DNA of 64,000 nucleotides, from positions 1 through 64,000 of the forward strand of contig CABQER010000004.1 of NCBI GenBank assembly GCA_902463235.1, written 5' to 3'. Position numbers and translations under genes: made by a program. The notes under the pieces are model-generated. The model was given only the letters and a program-made list of their open reading frames with translations, was not told the DNA's origin and searched no databases. Origin of the DNA: an uncultured Faecalibacterium sp. (GTDB lineage: Bacteria; Bacillota; Clostridia; Oscillospirales; Ruminococcaceae). Shown piece after piece: positions 24,578-33,615 of the stretch. Numbering within the stretch: the first letter of the stretch is position 1; every line of letters begins with the position of its first letter.

Positions 24578-25861
24578 TTAGAAGATATAGTCGAACTGAT
24601 ACTCGCCGATGAGGATGGTATCGTTCTCTTCCACGCCCTTCTGCACCAGCGCGTCCAGAATGCCGCTCTCGCCCAGCTGACGCTGGAAGAACTGCAAACT
24701 CTCGTAGTCGTCCACGTTGCTGCCGGCCAGAATATACTCCAGCCACGGGGCATCCACACTCCACACATGGGCTTCCATGCGCTGAATGGTGAAGTCGCGG
24801 CCGTTCTTCTTGGCCTCCGGCTTTTTGTACTCGGGGGTGAACACCGGCACCTGCGGGATATCCTTGAGGCGGTTGTACACGAGCCCCGGCAGCTGCTTGA
24901 CGCCCTGCATGGTGGCGGCAGAGATAGGCACGAAGGTCAGACCTTTGCCCTCCACATACTGGCGGAAGGTCTCGATCTGCTCCTCGGTGGCAAGGTCGCA
25001 CTTGTTGCCCACCACGATCTGCGAACGCTCGGCCAGCACGGGGCTGAACTTTGCCAGTTCCTCGTTGATCTTTTCAAAATCCTCGATGGGGTCGCGGCAC
25101 TCGCTGCCGGAAACGTCAACAACATGCAGCAGCAGGCGGCAGCGCTCCACATGGCGCAGGAAGTCGTGTCCCAGACCAATGCCCTCGCTGGCACCCTCGA
25201 TCAGGCCGGGGATGTCGGCGCAGACAAAGCTTGCGCCCTCGCCCACCGACACAACGCCCAGCGTGGGCACAAGGGTGGTAAAGTGGTAGTTTGCGATCTT
25301 GGGCTTTGCCGCACTGATGGTGGAGATGAGGGTGGACTTGCCCACGTTGGGGAAGCCGATCAGGCCCACGTCTGCGATCAGCTTCAGTTCCAGCGTCACC
25401 TGCAGATCCTCGCCGGGCATACCGGGCTTTGCAAACTTGGGGATCTGGCGGGTGGGGGTGGCAAAGTGTGCGTTGCCGTAGCCGCCGCGGCCGCCCTTAG
25501 CAATGGTGACCGGGGTGTGGTCGGACAGGTCTGCGATGACAAGGCCGCTCTCTGCGTCCTTGATCACAGTGCCCAGCGGCACCTTGATGACCAGATTCTC
25601 GGCGTTTTTGCCGTGGCACAGGCTTGCGCCGCCCTTGCCGCCCTCCGGGGCCACATACTTGCGCTTATAGCGGAAATCCATCAGGGTAGACAGATGGTCG
25701 TCCGCCACAAAGATGATGTCGCCGCCCCGGCCGCCGTCGCCGCCGTCCGGGCCGCCTGCGGCCACGAATTTTTCGCGGTGGAAGCTCACCGCGCCATCGC
25801 CGCCCTTGCCCGCATGGAGCCATATCGTGGCGATGTCGATAAAGTTAGTCTGTGCTGCCAT
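24578..25861 (-). CDS. obgE: Obg-family ribosome-assembly GTPase
   Basis: The 427-residue protein has the glycine-rich Obg fold (1-158, GKGGDGAVSFHREKFV...GGDGGRGGDI), the GTPase domain with G1 GFPNVGKST, G3 DIPGLIEGA and G4 NKCD, and a C-terminal OCT domain. It binds the 50S subunit and links growth control to ribosome assembly. ATG 25861 is chosen because AAGGAGGGG lies four to five bases upstream; the longer frame lacks a site. The order rplU-rpmA-obgE-mrnC on one strand is common in Firmicutes, with a terminator between rpmA and obgE here. Confidence 0.97.
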   Translation of the reverse strand: MAAQTNFIDIATIWLHAGKGGDGAVSFHREKFVAAGGPDGGDGGRGGDIIFVADDHLSTLMDFRYKRKYVAPEGGKGGASLCHGKNAENLVIKVPLGTVIKDAESGLVIADLSDHTPVTIAKGGRGGYGNAHFATPTRQIPKFAKPGMPGEDLQVTLELKLIADVGLIGFPNVGKSTLISTISAAKPKIANYHFTTLVPTLGVVSVGEGASFVCADIPGLIEGASEGIGLGHDFLRHVERCRLLLHVVDVSGSECRDPIEDFEKINEELAKFSPVLAERSQIVVGNKCDLATEEQIETFRQYVEGKGLTFVPISAATMQGVKQLPGLVYNRLKDIPQVPVFTPEYKKPEAKKNGRDFTIQRMEAHVWSVDAPWLEYILAGSNVDDYESLQFFQRQLGESGILDALVQKGVEENDTILIGEYQFDYIF

Positions 25862-25947
25862 ACAGCCCCTCCTTAGCTTTATAGGCCTTTGCGTTTCAGC
25901 GCCCTCATCCGAGACGGCGCCACTCGAACGCATAGCCTTATTTCATC

Positions 25948-25978
25948 AAAAAGAGCCGGGCCACGAGGGTCCGGCTCT
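25948..25978 (-). terminator. terminator of rplU-rpmA
   Basis: On the minus strand AGAGCCGG (25971-25978) pairs with CCGGCTCT (25952-25959) and is followed by TTTTT. It lies after the rpmA stop. Confidence 0.88.
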
Positions 25979-26003
25979 ACGATTGCAGTTATTCAGAAAG
26001 AAG

Positions 26004-26255
26004 TTACTGCTTAACGCTGCACTTCTTGCCGCTCTTGCCCACGCGCTCGAAACGGACGGTGCCGTCCACCAGAGCAAACAGGGTGTCATCGCTGCCCTTG
26101 CCAACGTTCTCACCCGGCATGATGTGGGTGCCACGCTGACGAACCAGGATGTTGCCGGCCAGAACAAACTGACCGTCTGCACGCTTGGTGCCCAGACGCT
26201 GTGCTGCGGAATCGCGGCCGTTCTTGGTGCTGCCTACGCCCTTTTTATGTGCCAT
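26004..26255 (-). CDS. rpmA: 50S ribosomal protein L27
   Basis: The 83-residue protein starts [16 protein letters not shown], the mature form of L27 whose N-terminus reaches the peptidyl transferase centre. Many Firmicutes make a longer precursor cut by the Prp protease, and that extension is absent here. AAGGAGG sits nine bases before the ATG, fixing the start, and no prp gene lies between rplU and rpmA, which are only 14 bases apart. Confidence 0.97.
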   Translation of the reverse strand: MAHKKGVGSTKNGRDSAAQRLGTKRADGQFVLAGNILVRQRGTHIMPGENVGKGSDDTLFALVDGTVRFERVGKSGKKCSVKQ

Positions 26256-26269
26256 TGTAATTTACCTCC

Positions 26270-26581
26270 TTAGCCGTTGATCGCAGTGATCTCAACCTTG
26301 GTGAAGGGCTGACGATGGCCCATACGGCGAGCACTGTGCTTCTTTGCGCGATAGGTGATGATGTTCAGCTTCTTGCCCTTGCCATTCTTGATGACCTTGG
26401 CAGAAACGGTAGCACCCTCAACAACAGGAGCGCCAACCTTCACAGAACCCTCCTCGCCAATAGCGAGAACCTGATCAAACTTCACTTCGGAGTCGGCCTC
26501 AACGTCCAGCTTTTCGATGTAGACGATGTCGCCCTGCTCCACGCGGTACTGCTTACCGCCGGTAACAATGATTGCGTACAT
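26270..26581 (-). CDS. rplU: 50S ribosomal protein L21
   Basis: The 103-residue protein has the L21 pattern [18 protein letters not shown] at the start and [19 protein letters not shown] near the end; it binds 23S rRNA. I chose ATG 26581, which has AAAGGA nine bases upstream; ATG 26590 would abut that site. It is co-transcribed with rpmA from a strong promoter through a leader that resembles the Firmicute L21 leader. Confidence 0.97.
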   Translation of the reverse strand: MYAIIVTGGKQYRVEQGDIVYIEKLDVEADSEVKFDQVLAIGEEGSVKVGAPVVEGATVSAKVIKNGKGKKLNIITYRAKKHSARRMGHRQPFTKVEITAING

Positions 26582-26589
26582 TTTGTTCA

Positions 26590-26665
26590 TTCCTTTTCGT
26601 TGTACTCGCTGGTCGTAAAGGCAGACCCTTACTGCGGGCCATTTCAGGCGCCCACACCATGCGGC
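26590..26665 (-). ncRNA. 5' leader of rplU, candidate L21 autoregulatory leader
   Basis: The predicted leader is about 80 bases long and GC-rich, with pairing potential between its first half and the segment near GCGAGTACAACGAA close to the ribosome binding site. Firmicutes often have a conserved L21 leader that binds L21. The match is from memory of the family, and I did not fold it in detail. Confidence 0.45.
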
Positions 26666-26671
26666 TAGAAT

Positions 26672-26700
26672 ATTATAGCAAAAACCAAACCGAATTGCAA
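26672..26700 (-). promoter_or_regulatory. promoter of rplU-rpmA
   Basis: On the minus strand -35 TTGCAA (26695-26700) and a perfect -10 TATAAT (26672-26677) are 17 bases apart. Confidence 0.88.
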
Positions 26701-26728
26701 GAGGAAATTTCCCCTTTTGCGCAGATTT

Positions 26729-27778
26729 TTACGCTTTTTTCTGCCCGGCCTGTTCTATGGCGGCTTTCACCTGTGCATTATAGGCCTCGGTCTTTTCCAA
26801 AAACAGCTTGCGCGGACTGGAAGCCAGCAGCTGGGTGTCCTTACCCGCAAAGGAGATGGGGCCATCCAGCTTCTTTTTGGCTGCCTTGTTCTCTGCGTTC
26901 AGCGCCAGCGGCACAAACAGGGGCTTGCCCTTGAATTTCCGGGTAAAGTACACCTCTGCCGCAATGCCCACCACCACGGCGATGCCTGCCACCAGCTGGG
27001 AAGCCCGCAACCCGATGGAGGGCACCAGCATCAGGCTGTCAGTGCGCAAACCCTCGATCCAGAAACGGCCCGCGCCGTACCACACCAGATACCGCAGGGT
27101 GATGTCTCCGTTGAACTTGCGCTTTTTGATGTAACGGAACAGCAGGAAGAAGCCCACAAAGCACCAGATGCTCTCGTACAAAAAGGTGGGATGCACCGGC
27201 AGGTTGGGGTCGATGACCACGCCCTTGGGTACCGTGACCGTGCTGCTCATCAGGTAAGCGCGGGTAGCCTCGCTGTACATACCCCACGGCAGGGTGGTGT
27301 TGCAGCCAAAGGCCTCCTGATTGAAGAAGTTGCCCCAGCGGCCGCAGCCCTGCCCGATGAGAAAGCCCATAGCAGTCAGGTCGAACATGGGCAGTACCGG
27401 CACGCCCCGCCACTTGCAGGCCAGACCGCCGAACAAAAAGCCGCCGATGATGCCGCCGTAGATGGCAAGGCCGCCATCGCGGATGGCGATCATCTCCCAG
27501 ATACTATTGTACTGGAACGGTGCCATGGCCACATAGTAGGCGCGGGCGCTGATAATGCCCAGCACCACGCCGATGAGGATCACATCCACCATGCTGTCCG
27601 GGTCTACGCCAAATTCCAGACTGTGCCGGAAGGCAAAGACCAGTGCCAGACACAGACCCACCGCGATGCACACGCCGTACCAGTAGATGCTGACCCCGCC
27701 GATGGTAAAGGCCACACGGTTCAGGTGAAAACTCAGCCCCAGACCCGGGAACTGCACCAGATTTGTCAGATAGTTCAT
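26729..27778 (-). CDS. lgt: prolipoprotein diacylglyceryl transferase
   Basis: The 349-residue membrane enzyme transfers diacylglycerol from phosphatidylglycerol to the lipobox Cys of prolipoproteins such as DctP, OppA and the flavin reductase in this window. About seven helices are visible. The Lgt signature GRWGNFFNQE is present (about residue 150) and is followed by YESIWCF. The C-terminal 70 residues are a soluble Lys/Ala-rich extension beyond the usual length. The ATG overlaps the stop of the upstream M16 gene by four bases, so the genes are coupled. Confidence 0.95.
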   Translation of the reverse strand: MNYLTNLVQFPGLGLSFHLNRVAFTIGGVSIYWYGVCIAVGLCLALVFAFRHSLEFGVDPDSMVDVILIGVVLGIISARAYYVAMAPFQYNSIWEMIAIRDGGLAIYGGIIGGFLFGGLACKWRGVPVLPMFDLTAMGFLIGQGCGRWGNFFNQEAFGCNTTLPWGMYSEATRAYLMSSTVTVPKGVVIDPNLPVHPTFLYESIWCFVGFFLLFRYIKKRKFNGDITLRYLVWYGAGRFWIEGLRTDSLMLVPSIGLRASQLVAGIAVVVGIAAEVYFTRKFKGKPLFVPLALNAENKAAKKKLDGPISFAGKDTQLLASSPRKLFLEKTEAYNAQVKAAIEQAGQKKA

Positions 27779-29088
27779 TCTTCTTCCTCCTCGTCCTCTT
27801 CCGCTGCCTGCGCCGTGCCGTCCGGCTGGATGTACATGGTGGCCATGCGATCCGTGCACAGGATATGCTGCAAGGCGGCATCCGCATCCTCTGCGGTCAG
27901 CCCTGCCAGCATGGAGATCTGCTGCGCCACCGTCTGTCCGCTGAGGGCAAAGTCTGCCATCTGGCTGGCCGAGTCCTCCACGTTTTCCAGATTTTCGATC
28001 AGCTGACCGTATTTTTCGTTCTTGCACAGGGTAAACACTTCCCTGTCCACACCTGCGGCGCGCACCCGGGCGATCTCGTCCAGCAGCAGCTGGCGCACGG
28101 TGTCCGGCACATCGCTCTCTCCGGTGAACAGGATGCAGCAGCAGCCGTCCACCCGCAGCACCTCGCCGCCAAAGCCGGGGTTCACAAGACCCTCGTCGTA
28201 CAGGCGGCGGTACAAGGGCGACATCCCGCCCACGATGCAGCTGAGCACAAGGTCGTACAGCGCCTCGGTGCGCAGATCGTCCGCTGGCAGCGGCTCTTCC
28301 TTAAAGCCTACACCGAAGCAGGGCTTGGAAACCGGCATGGTCAGCGTTTTTTCCGTAGCGGCAAGGGTCATGGGCTCCGAAGCCCACAGCCGCTGCACCT
28401 TCTGCACCGGGCGCGGCTCCATCAGGCCGTGCCGTTCACAGGCGGCAAGGATCTGCTCCATGGTGGTGTTACCGGCAGCAGCCAGCACCATATTGCCCGG
28501 GGCATAAAAGGCCTTGCAGCTGTCGTACAGCATGGCGGGCGTGATCTCGGCAATACTTTCCACTGTGCCCGCGATGTCGCTGCGGATGGGGTGGCTGTGG
28601 TACAGGCACTCGAACAGGCCGGTGATGAGCCGCCAGTCCGGGCTGTCATCGTACATTTTGATCTCCTGCCCGATGATGCCCTGCTCCTTAGCAATGGTCT
28701 GCTCGGTAAAATACGGGTGCCCCACCATGCCCAGCAGCACATCCAGACTTTCGTCCAGCTGCTGGGTGGCGGTGAACAGGTAGCAGGTGCGGTCAAAGCT
28801 GGTAAAGGCGTTGGCGTTGGCGCCCGTCTTTGCGTACTTGGCAAAGGCGTCGCCGTCCTCGTCCTCGAACATCTTGTGCTCCAGAAAATGCGCCACACCC
28901 GCCGGCAGATGCACCGTTTGCCCGTTCAGGCAGAAATCCCGGTCGATGGAGCCGAACCTGGTAGCATAAATGACGTGGGTGCTGGAGTAGCCCGGCATGG
29001 GGCGCACCAGCACCGTCAGGCCGGAGGGCAGGGTCTGCCACTGGTCGGCCACGGTCTTTTCCAGCAGGGTCTGGTTATTCTGCGGCAT
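27775..29088 (-). CDS. ymfH: M16 family zinc peptidase (YmfH-like)
   Basis: The 437-residue protein has the inverted zinc motif HFLEH (in GVAHFLEHKMFED) with the downstream Glu-containing helix, so it is the catalytic partner of an M16 pair. Two tandem M16 domains are expected from length. ATG 29088 is chosen, nine bases after AAGGAGG; it overlaps the 3' end of the upstream homologue by 14 bases. The C-terminus ends in a run of Glu. The natural substrates of YmfF/YmfH are poorly known. It is the middle gene of the ymfF-ymfH-lgt transcription unit. Confidence 0.9.
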   Translation of the reverse strand: MPQNNQTLLEKTVADQWQTLPSGLTVLVRPMPGYSSTHVIYATRFGSIDRDFCLNGQTVHLPAGVAHFLEHKMFEDEDGDAFAKYAKTGANANAFTSFDRTCYLFTATQQLDESLDVLLGMVGHPYFTEQTIAKEQGIIGQEIKMYDDSPDWRLITGLFECLYHSHPIRSDIAGTVESIAEITPAMLYDSCKAFYAPGNMVLAAAGNTTMEQILAACERHGLMEPRPVQKVQRLWASEPMTLAATEKTLTMPVSKPCFGVGFKEEPLPADDLRTEALYDLVLSCIVGGMSPLYRRLYDEGLVNPGFGGEVLRVDGCCCILFTGESDVPDTVRQLLLDEIARVRAAGVDREVFTLCKNEKYGQLIENLENVEDSASQMADFALSGQTVAQQISMLAGLTAEDADAALQHILCTDRMATMYIQPDGTAQAAEEDEEEEE

Positions 29089-30376
29089 GGGCAGCATCCT
29101 CCTTTGTAAGCAGATAACTGACCGAAAGGGTCAGTCGGCGCAGGATATCCCGCACCTCGTCCTTGGTCACAGTGCGCAGGGCATTCCGTGCCTGCTCCGG
29201 GCTCTGGATAGGCGCAGCGCTGTTAGCACCGGCGCGCAGCACCTCGATGTAGTACCAGCTTTCAATGCCGCCAAGGCTGTCCTCTACCCCGTTCATGCCG
29301 CTGAGCAAGCCCCGGCGGCAGTCCTCGAATTCCTCATCGGTAATAGGGCCGGTGCACAGGTCGGCAAGTTCCTTCAAAATGGCCTGCTCTGCGCGGGCGG
29401 CATCGGCGTGCTCCACACCGCTGTTCACCGCCATGCTGCCGGTAAAGCTTTGGAAGGAGGAGGAGCAGTAGTAGCACAGATGGTCCCGCTCCCGCACATT
29501 AAGGAACAGGCGGCTGGTCACACTGCCGCCGTACAGCGCCATGGCAAGGCGCACGGCTGCCAGCTGCTGCGGCTGCATGGGTTGTCCCAGCGTGAACAGC
29601 ATACACAGCTTTGCCTGCACCATATCGTAGTTTTCGGTCTTATGCACCGGTGCAATGGCGGGCATCGCCATGTTTTCCACCAGCGGCAGCGGGGCGCGGT
29701 CGATGCAGGCAAGTTCTGCCATCAAAGCGTCCCGGATGGCGGCGGTCTGGGCGGCGTCGCAGCCCAGCACCAGCAGCTCGATGTTGGCGGTGCGCAGCAT
29801 CTGCCGGTAGGCATCGGTCAGCATGGCCGGGGTAAGGCCGTCCACCTCTTCCAGATAGCCCTCCTGCCGCACACCCGCCGGGCTGTCACCAAAGAACTCC
29901 CGGTTGGCCTGATGCAGGCAGTAGATGCGTTTATCGTTGATCTCGTCCTCAAGGCCTTTTTTCAGCATCTGCTTTTCAATGCTGACCGCCTGAGGGTCAA
30001 AGCAGCCGTCCACAAAATACGGGTGGAAGGCCGCACCCAGCGCAATTTTGGTATACTCGGCGGTCAGCGCCTCGCCTTCCAGCGCAAAAGCATCCTTGAT
30101 GCCGGTCACACTGACGCAGAGGTTGTGGTTGCAGCCCATGGGGCGGGCGTCCACAGTCAGGTCTGCGCCGTAGAGCTTTGCCAGCTTTTTGGTCAGCCGT
30201 GTCATATCCGGGCAGTCCGCATAGCCGCGCTCCATCACCAGCGGCAAAAGCGCGTGGGCAGTGGCCGTTTTACGCTCTGCCGGGAAGGCAAAGTGGATGC
30301 TGATGCGGCAGCGGTTGAATTTAGAAGCCGGGTCGCAGGAAAGATGCACGCCCGGTGCAATGAGAGTACGTTCCAA
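29075..30376 (-). CDS. ymfF: M16 family peptidase-like protein without zinc motif (YmfF-like)
   Basis: The 433-residue protein aligns with M16 peptidases (CDPASKFNRCRISIHFAFPAERK, later NIELLVLGCDA) but the HxxEH position reads HALLP, so it lacks the metal ligands. It is the predicted non-catalytic subunit that pairs with the next gene, as in other alpha/beta M16 heterodimers. The start codon is TTG at 30376, with AAGGGA seven bases upstream; no ATG fits the family start. It overlaps ymfH. Confidence 0.88.
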   Translation of the reverse strand: MERTLIAPGVHLSCDPASKFNRCRISIHFAFPAERKTATAHALLPLVMERGYADCPDMTRLTKKLAKLYGADLTVDARPMGCNHNLCVSVTGIKDAFALEGEALTAEYTKIALGAAFHPYFVDGCFDPQAVSIEKQMLKKGLEDEINDKRIYCLHQANREFFGDSPAGVRQEGYLEEVDGLTPAMLTDAYRQMLRTANIELLVLGCDAAQTAAIRDALMAELACIDRAPLPLVENMAMPAIAPVHKTENYDMVQAKLCMLFTLGQPMQPQQLAAVRLAMALYGGSVTSRLFLNVRERDHLCYYCSSSFQSFTGSMAVNSGVEHADAARAEQAILKELADLCTGPITDEEFEDCRRGLLSGMNGVEDSLGGIESWYYIEVLRAGANSAAPIQSPEQARNALRTVTKDEVRDILRRLTLSVSYLLTKEDAAHAAE

Positions 30377-30419
30377 TGGTTATTCCCTTCTCTCTGTGCC
30401 GCAGCACAGAGCGTTTGAT

Positions 30420-31241
30420 TCAGTCTACCCGCTGCAGAGCGATGAACTCTTCCAAACTCAGGCCGCTGGCACGGATGGCAAGGGCGTTTTCCACCCCTAC
30501 ATAGCGCCAGTGCCACGGCTCGAACACGATGCCGGTGGCAGCCTGCCGGTCCTGCGGGTAGCGCAGGATAAAGCCGTATTCCGCCGCGTAGGCCGTAAGC
30601 CACTCGTAGGCGCGGGTCTCGGCAAAGCCGGTATCCTGCTGCGGGTCGTCCGCACTGAGGATATCTGCCGCGTAGCCGGTGCCGTGCTCGTTGGCATTGG
30701 CGGCGGGCTGGATGGTAGCCGCCAGACGGGTGGCGTCCTCCTCGCTCTTGCGCTTATCGCGGTAGGTTTGCACCCGGGCCTCGTAGGCGGCCTGCCGGGT
30801 GTCGGCGTCCTGATAACCCGTCACAAGGGTCAGGCTGACCCCGTCTGCCTGCGCGGCGGCTGCCATGCTTCGGTACTGCATGGCGGCTTCGGCCTCCAGC
30901 TGCTGACCGGTGGTTTCATCGGCGGTGTCCAGCAGCGGGGCGGGCTCTGCGGTATAGGGCAGGTTGGCGTTCACCAGCGTAAGCCGCGCGTCTGCGGCGT
31001 CGAATACATAATCTGTGCCGTCGTACACGCTGGCTGCAAACACCTTTGGCCCGGCCAGCAGGCCGTGCACCTTGGGCAGCAGCCACAGGATGCCGCCGGT
31101 CAGCAGCGCCACCACTGCCGCGCAGCCGGCCAGAAACAGCACCCAGTTGCGGGCCAGCCGCAGCATTTTGCGGCGTTTCCATTGTTGATAGGTCAGGCGC
31201 TTATCGGCAGGCGCTCTGGGGGTACGGGTGGATTCACTCAT
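30420..31241 (-). CDS. VanY-type D-alanyl-D-alanine carboxypeptidase, membrane-anchored
   Basis: The 273-residue protein has one N-terminal membrane helix (about 30-52) and an extracytoplasmic LAS-family peptidase domain (about 110-265). Zinc ligands are seen in EHGTGYAADI (SxHxxGxAxD class) and EPWHWRYVG. It trims the terminal D-Ala of peptidoglycan stem peptides. AAAAGGAG lies eight bases before ATG 31241. It has its own promoter, and the ymfF gene follows at 43 bases, so the transcripts may be joined. In this context it is a housekeeping enzyme and not a vancomycin resistance gene. Confidence 0.9.
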   Translation of the reverse strand: MSESTRTPRAPADKRLTYQQWKRRKMLRLARNWVLFLAGCAAVVALLTGGILWLLPKVHGLLAGPKVFAASVYDGTDYVFDAADARLTLVNANLPYTAEPAPLLDTADETTGQQLEAEAAMQYRSMAAAAQADGVSLTLVTGYQDADTRQAAYEARVQTYRDKRKSEEDATRLAATIQPAANANEHGTGYAADILSADDPQQDTGFAETRAYEWLTAYAAEYGFILRYPQDRQAATGIVFEPWHWRYVGVENALAIRASGLSLEEFIALQRVD

Positions 31242-31300
31242 GCGGCGGGCTCCTTTTCGGCGTTGTTGCAGCGCCGGTGCGCCGCACAGATTCAAACTAT

Positions 31301-31329
31301 ATTATACACCCCTTTGCAATTTGTGTAAA
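31301..31329 (-). promoter_or_regulatory. promoter of the VanY-type gene
   Basis: On the minus strand -35 TTTACA (31324-31329) and -10 TATAAT (31301-31306) are 17 bases apart, with TG directly before the -10. Confidence 0.85.
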
Positions 31330-31409
31330 CGCCGCCGTGTGTAAAAAAATTATGACCCGCCCGCCCCCGGCAGGGAGCAGACAGGCCATAAACTAAAATT
31401 TCACGCAGA

Positions 31410-32609
31410 TCAGTCAAACAGCATATCGTGGATGGCGCTGACAGCCTTGTCGGCGTCTGCACGGTCGATGATGCAGGAGATCTTGATCTCGCTGGTGGAG
31501 ATCATCTTGATGTTGATATTGTTGTTGGACAGTGCCTCGAACATCTTGGAAGCAACGCCGCTGTGGCTCTGCATACCGGCACCTACGATGGAGACCTTGG
31601 CGCAGGTGGTATCCACGCTGACATCGCTGAAGTGTGCGCTGTCCTTCAGCACACGCATGGCCACCTCGGCCTCGCCCTCGGCACAGGTAAAGCTGATATC
31701 CTTCTTGCCGTCGCGGCCGGTGGACTGCAGGATGATGTCCACGTTGATGTTCTTCTGTGCCAGCAGGCCAAAGATCTTAAAGCTCATGCCCGGCTCATCG
31801 GGAACGTTGAGAATCGTGATAACAGCAACATCGGTGTCCTTGGCAACACCCTTGATCAGCATACCTTCCATGTCCTTTGTAACCTCCTTAACCACCGTAC
31901 CCGGGATGGGGTTCAGGCTGGAGAGCACCTCCAGCTCCACATTGTACTTTTTGGCCAGTTCCACGCTGCGGTTGTTCAGCACCTGTGCGCCCAGAGATGC
32001 CAGCTCCAGCATCTCGTCAAAGGTGATCTCTTCCAGCTTGCGGGTGTTGCGCACCTTGCGCGGATCGGCGGTGTAAACGCCCTCCACATCCGTGTAGATC
32101 TGGCAGCGGTCAGCGTGCAGGGCCGCAGCAATGGCCACAGCACTGGTATCGGAGCCGCCGCGTCCCAGCGTGGTGATATCGTCCAGCTTGTTCAAGCCCT
32201 GGAAGCCTGCCACCACCACCACACGGTTGCGCTCCAGCTCGGAGGAGATCCGCTCGGTCTCCAGCCGGGTGATGCGCGCCTTGGTGTAGGCACGGTCGGT
32301 GCGGAAGCCCGCCTGCCAGCCGGTCAGGCTGATGGCATGGCAGCCCAGCTCGTTCAGCGCCATAGCCAGCAGTGCGATGCTGATCTGCTCGCCGGAGGCC
32401 AGCAGCATATCCATCTCACGCGCCGAGGGGTTATGGGTGATCTCCCCTGCCTTGGCGATCAGGTCATCGGTGGTGTCGCCCTGTGCGGAGACCACCACCA
32501 CTACGTCATTGCCCGCGTTGTGGGTGTTGGCCACGATCCGCGCAACGTTGAAGATACGGTCACGGTCCTTTACGGAGGAACCGCCGAATTTCTGTACGAT
32601 CAACGCCAT
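31410..32609 (-). CDS. lysC: aspartate kinase
   Basis: The 399-residue enzyme phosphorylates aspartate, the first step to lysine, threonine and methionine. The N-terminal kinase domain has VQKFGGSSV and FQGLNKLDDITTLGRGGSDTS; the C-terminal third holds paired ACT domains with NVPDEPGMSFKIF and ISTSEIKISCIID, which bind the feedback inhibitor. It is the last gene of the pheB-hom-thrB-lysC unit, which suggests a threonine-sensitive role. An 82-base gap with a CCCCGC/GCGGGG hairpin separates it from thrB. Confidence 0.96.
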   Translation of the reverse strand: MALIVQKFGGSSVKDRDRIFNVARIVANTHNAGNDVVVVVSAQGDTTDDLIAKAGEITHNPSAREMDMLLASGEQISIALLAMALNELGCHAISLTGWQAGFRTDRAYTKARITRLETERISSELERNRVVVVAGFQGLNKLDDITTLGRGGSDTSAVAIAAALHADRCQIYTDVEGVYTADPRKVRNTRKLEEITFDEMLELASLGAQVLNNRSVELAKKYNVELEVLSSLNPIPGTVVKEVTKDMEGMLIKGVAKDTDVAVITILNVPDEPGMSFKIFGLLAQKNINVDIILQSTGRDGKKDISFTCAEGEAEVAMRVLKDSAHFSDVSVDTTCAKVSIVGAGMQSHSGVASKMFEALSNNNINIKMISTSEIKISCIIDRADADKAVSAIHDMLFD

Positions 32610-32691
32610 ATCTTGTCACTCTCCTCTTTACGCCCCGCGTCTGCGGGGGCTTGCCGGGCGGAAGCGTTCTTGCACTTCCCTTACCCGTTTA

Positions 32692-33597
32692 TCATTCCAC
32701 GGTCGCGCCGGTGTTATCGGCATCCAGCTGCAACAGTGTAAATGCTTCACATCCGTCCAGACCTTCCAGCAGTTCCAGACCTTTTTCCAGCTTGGAATAG
32801 AACTTTTCGGCCTCGGCCTTTTCTGCCACTGCCATGACCGTGCTGCCTGCACCGGACACATACACGGCCTTTGCGCCGCACAGCCGCGCCATATCGAACA
32901 CCTCGCGGGAGCCGGGCATCAGAGGCATCCGGTACTGCTGGTGCAGCTTATCCTCAGTGGCAATGGTCAGCAGGTCGTGCCGACCCTCGCAGAAGGCTGC
33001 GGGCACCAGCGCCGCACGGGACAGGTTATACACCGCGTCCTTATGGGACACCTCCTTGGGCAGGGCTGCACGGGCTGCCTCGGTCAGCAGCTTGTAGTCC
33101 GGCACGATGGCGGCAAAGCAGAGACTTTCGTCCACGTTCCGCTTGACCGAATACACCTTGCCGTCCTCGAACACGCTGCTGGTCAGGCCGCCCAGCAGTG
33201 CCGGAGCCACGTTATCGGGGTGTCCCTCGATGGCAGTTGCCAGCGTGAGCAGCTCCTGCGTGTTCAGCACATCGCCCAGCATCCGGTTTGCGCCCAGCAG
33301 ACCCGCGATGATGCAGGCCGAAGAAGAGCCCAGACCCCGCGCCATGGGGATGGGGTTCGTCTGGGTGATCTTGAGGGGCGGGATCTGCTTGCCAACTTTT
33401 TCGAACAGACCCTTGGCGGAGCGGTACACGAGATTCGACTCGCCCCGGGGGATGCGGGTGCCATCCGATGCCGAGATCTCCAGCACCTCGCTGTCCTCAA
33501 AGGTGACCGTGTTGTACAGGGTAACCGCCAGACCCAGCGCATCGAAGCCGGAGCCTACGTTGGCGCTGGTGGCAGGGACTGAAACCTTGATCTTCAT
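32692..33597 (-). CDS. thrB: homoserine kinase
   Basis: The 301-residue GHMP kinase phosphorylates homoserine. Visible motifs are VPATSANVGSGFDALGLA at the N-terminus and PMARGLGSSSACIIAGL, the ATP loop. The C-terminal GAGSTVMAV loop is also present. AAAGGAA precedes the ATG, and the gene lies 18 bases after hom. thrC is not in the window. Confidence 0.96.
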   Translation of the reverse strand: MKIKVSVPATSANVGSGFDALGLAVTLYNTVTFEDSEVLEISASDGTRIPRGESNLVYRSAKGLFEKVGKQIPPLKITQTNPIPMARGLGSSSACIIAGLLGANRMLGDVLNTQELLTLATAIEGHPDNVAPALLGGLTSSVFEDGKVYSVKRNVDESLCFAAIVPDYKLLTEAARAALPKEVSHKDAVYNLSRAALVPAAFCEGRHDLLTIATEDKLHQQYRMPLMPGSREVFDMARLCGAKAVYVSGAGSTVMAVAEKAEAEKFYSKLEKGLELLEGLDGCEAFTLLQLDADNTGATVE

Positions 33598-33615
33598 TGC
33601 CGCAGTTCCTTTCCG

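Noticed and set aside
30420..31241. Vancomycin resistance vanY
   Set aside because: No vanRS, vanHAX or related genes are near, and the domain is common in housekeeping carboxypeptidases.
32610..32691. Hairpin between thrB and lysC as a terminator
   Set aside because: CCCCGC/GCGGGG has no T run after it on the minus strand; more likely a spacer or stabilising stem.
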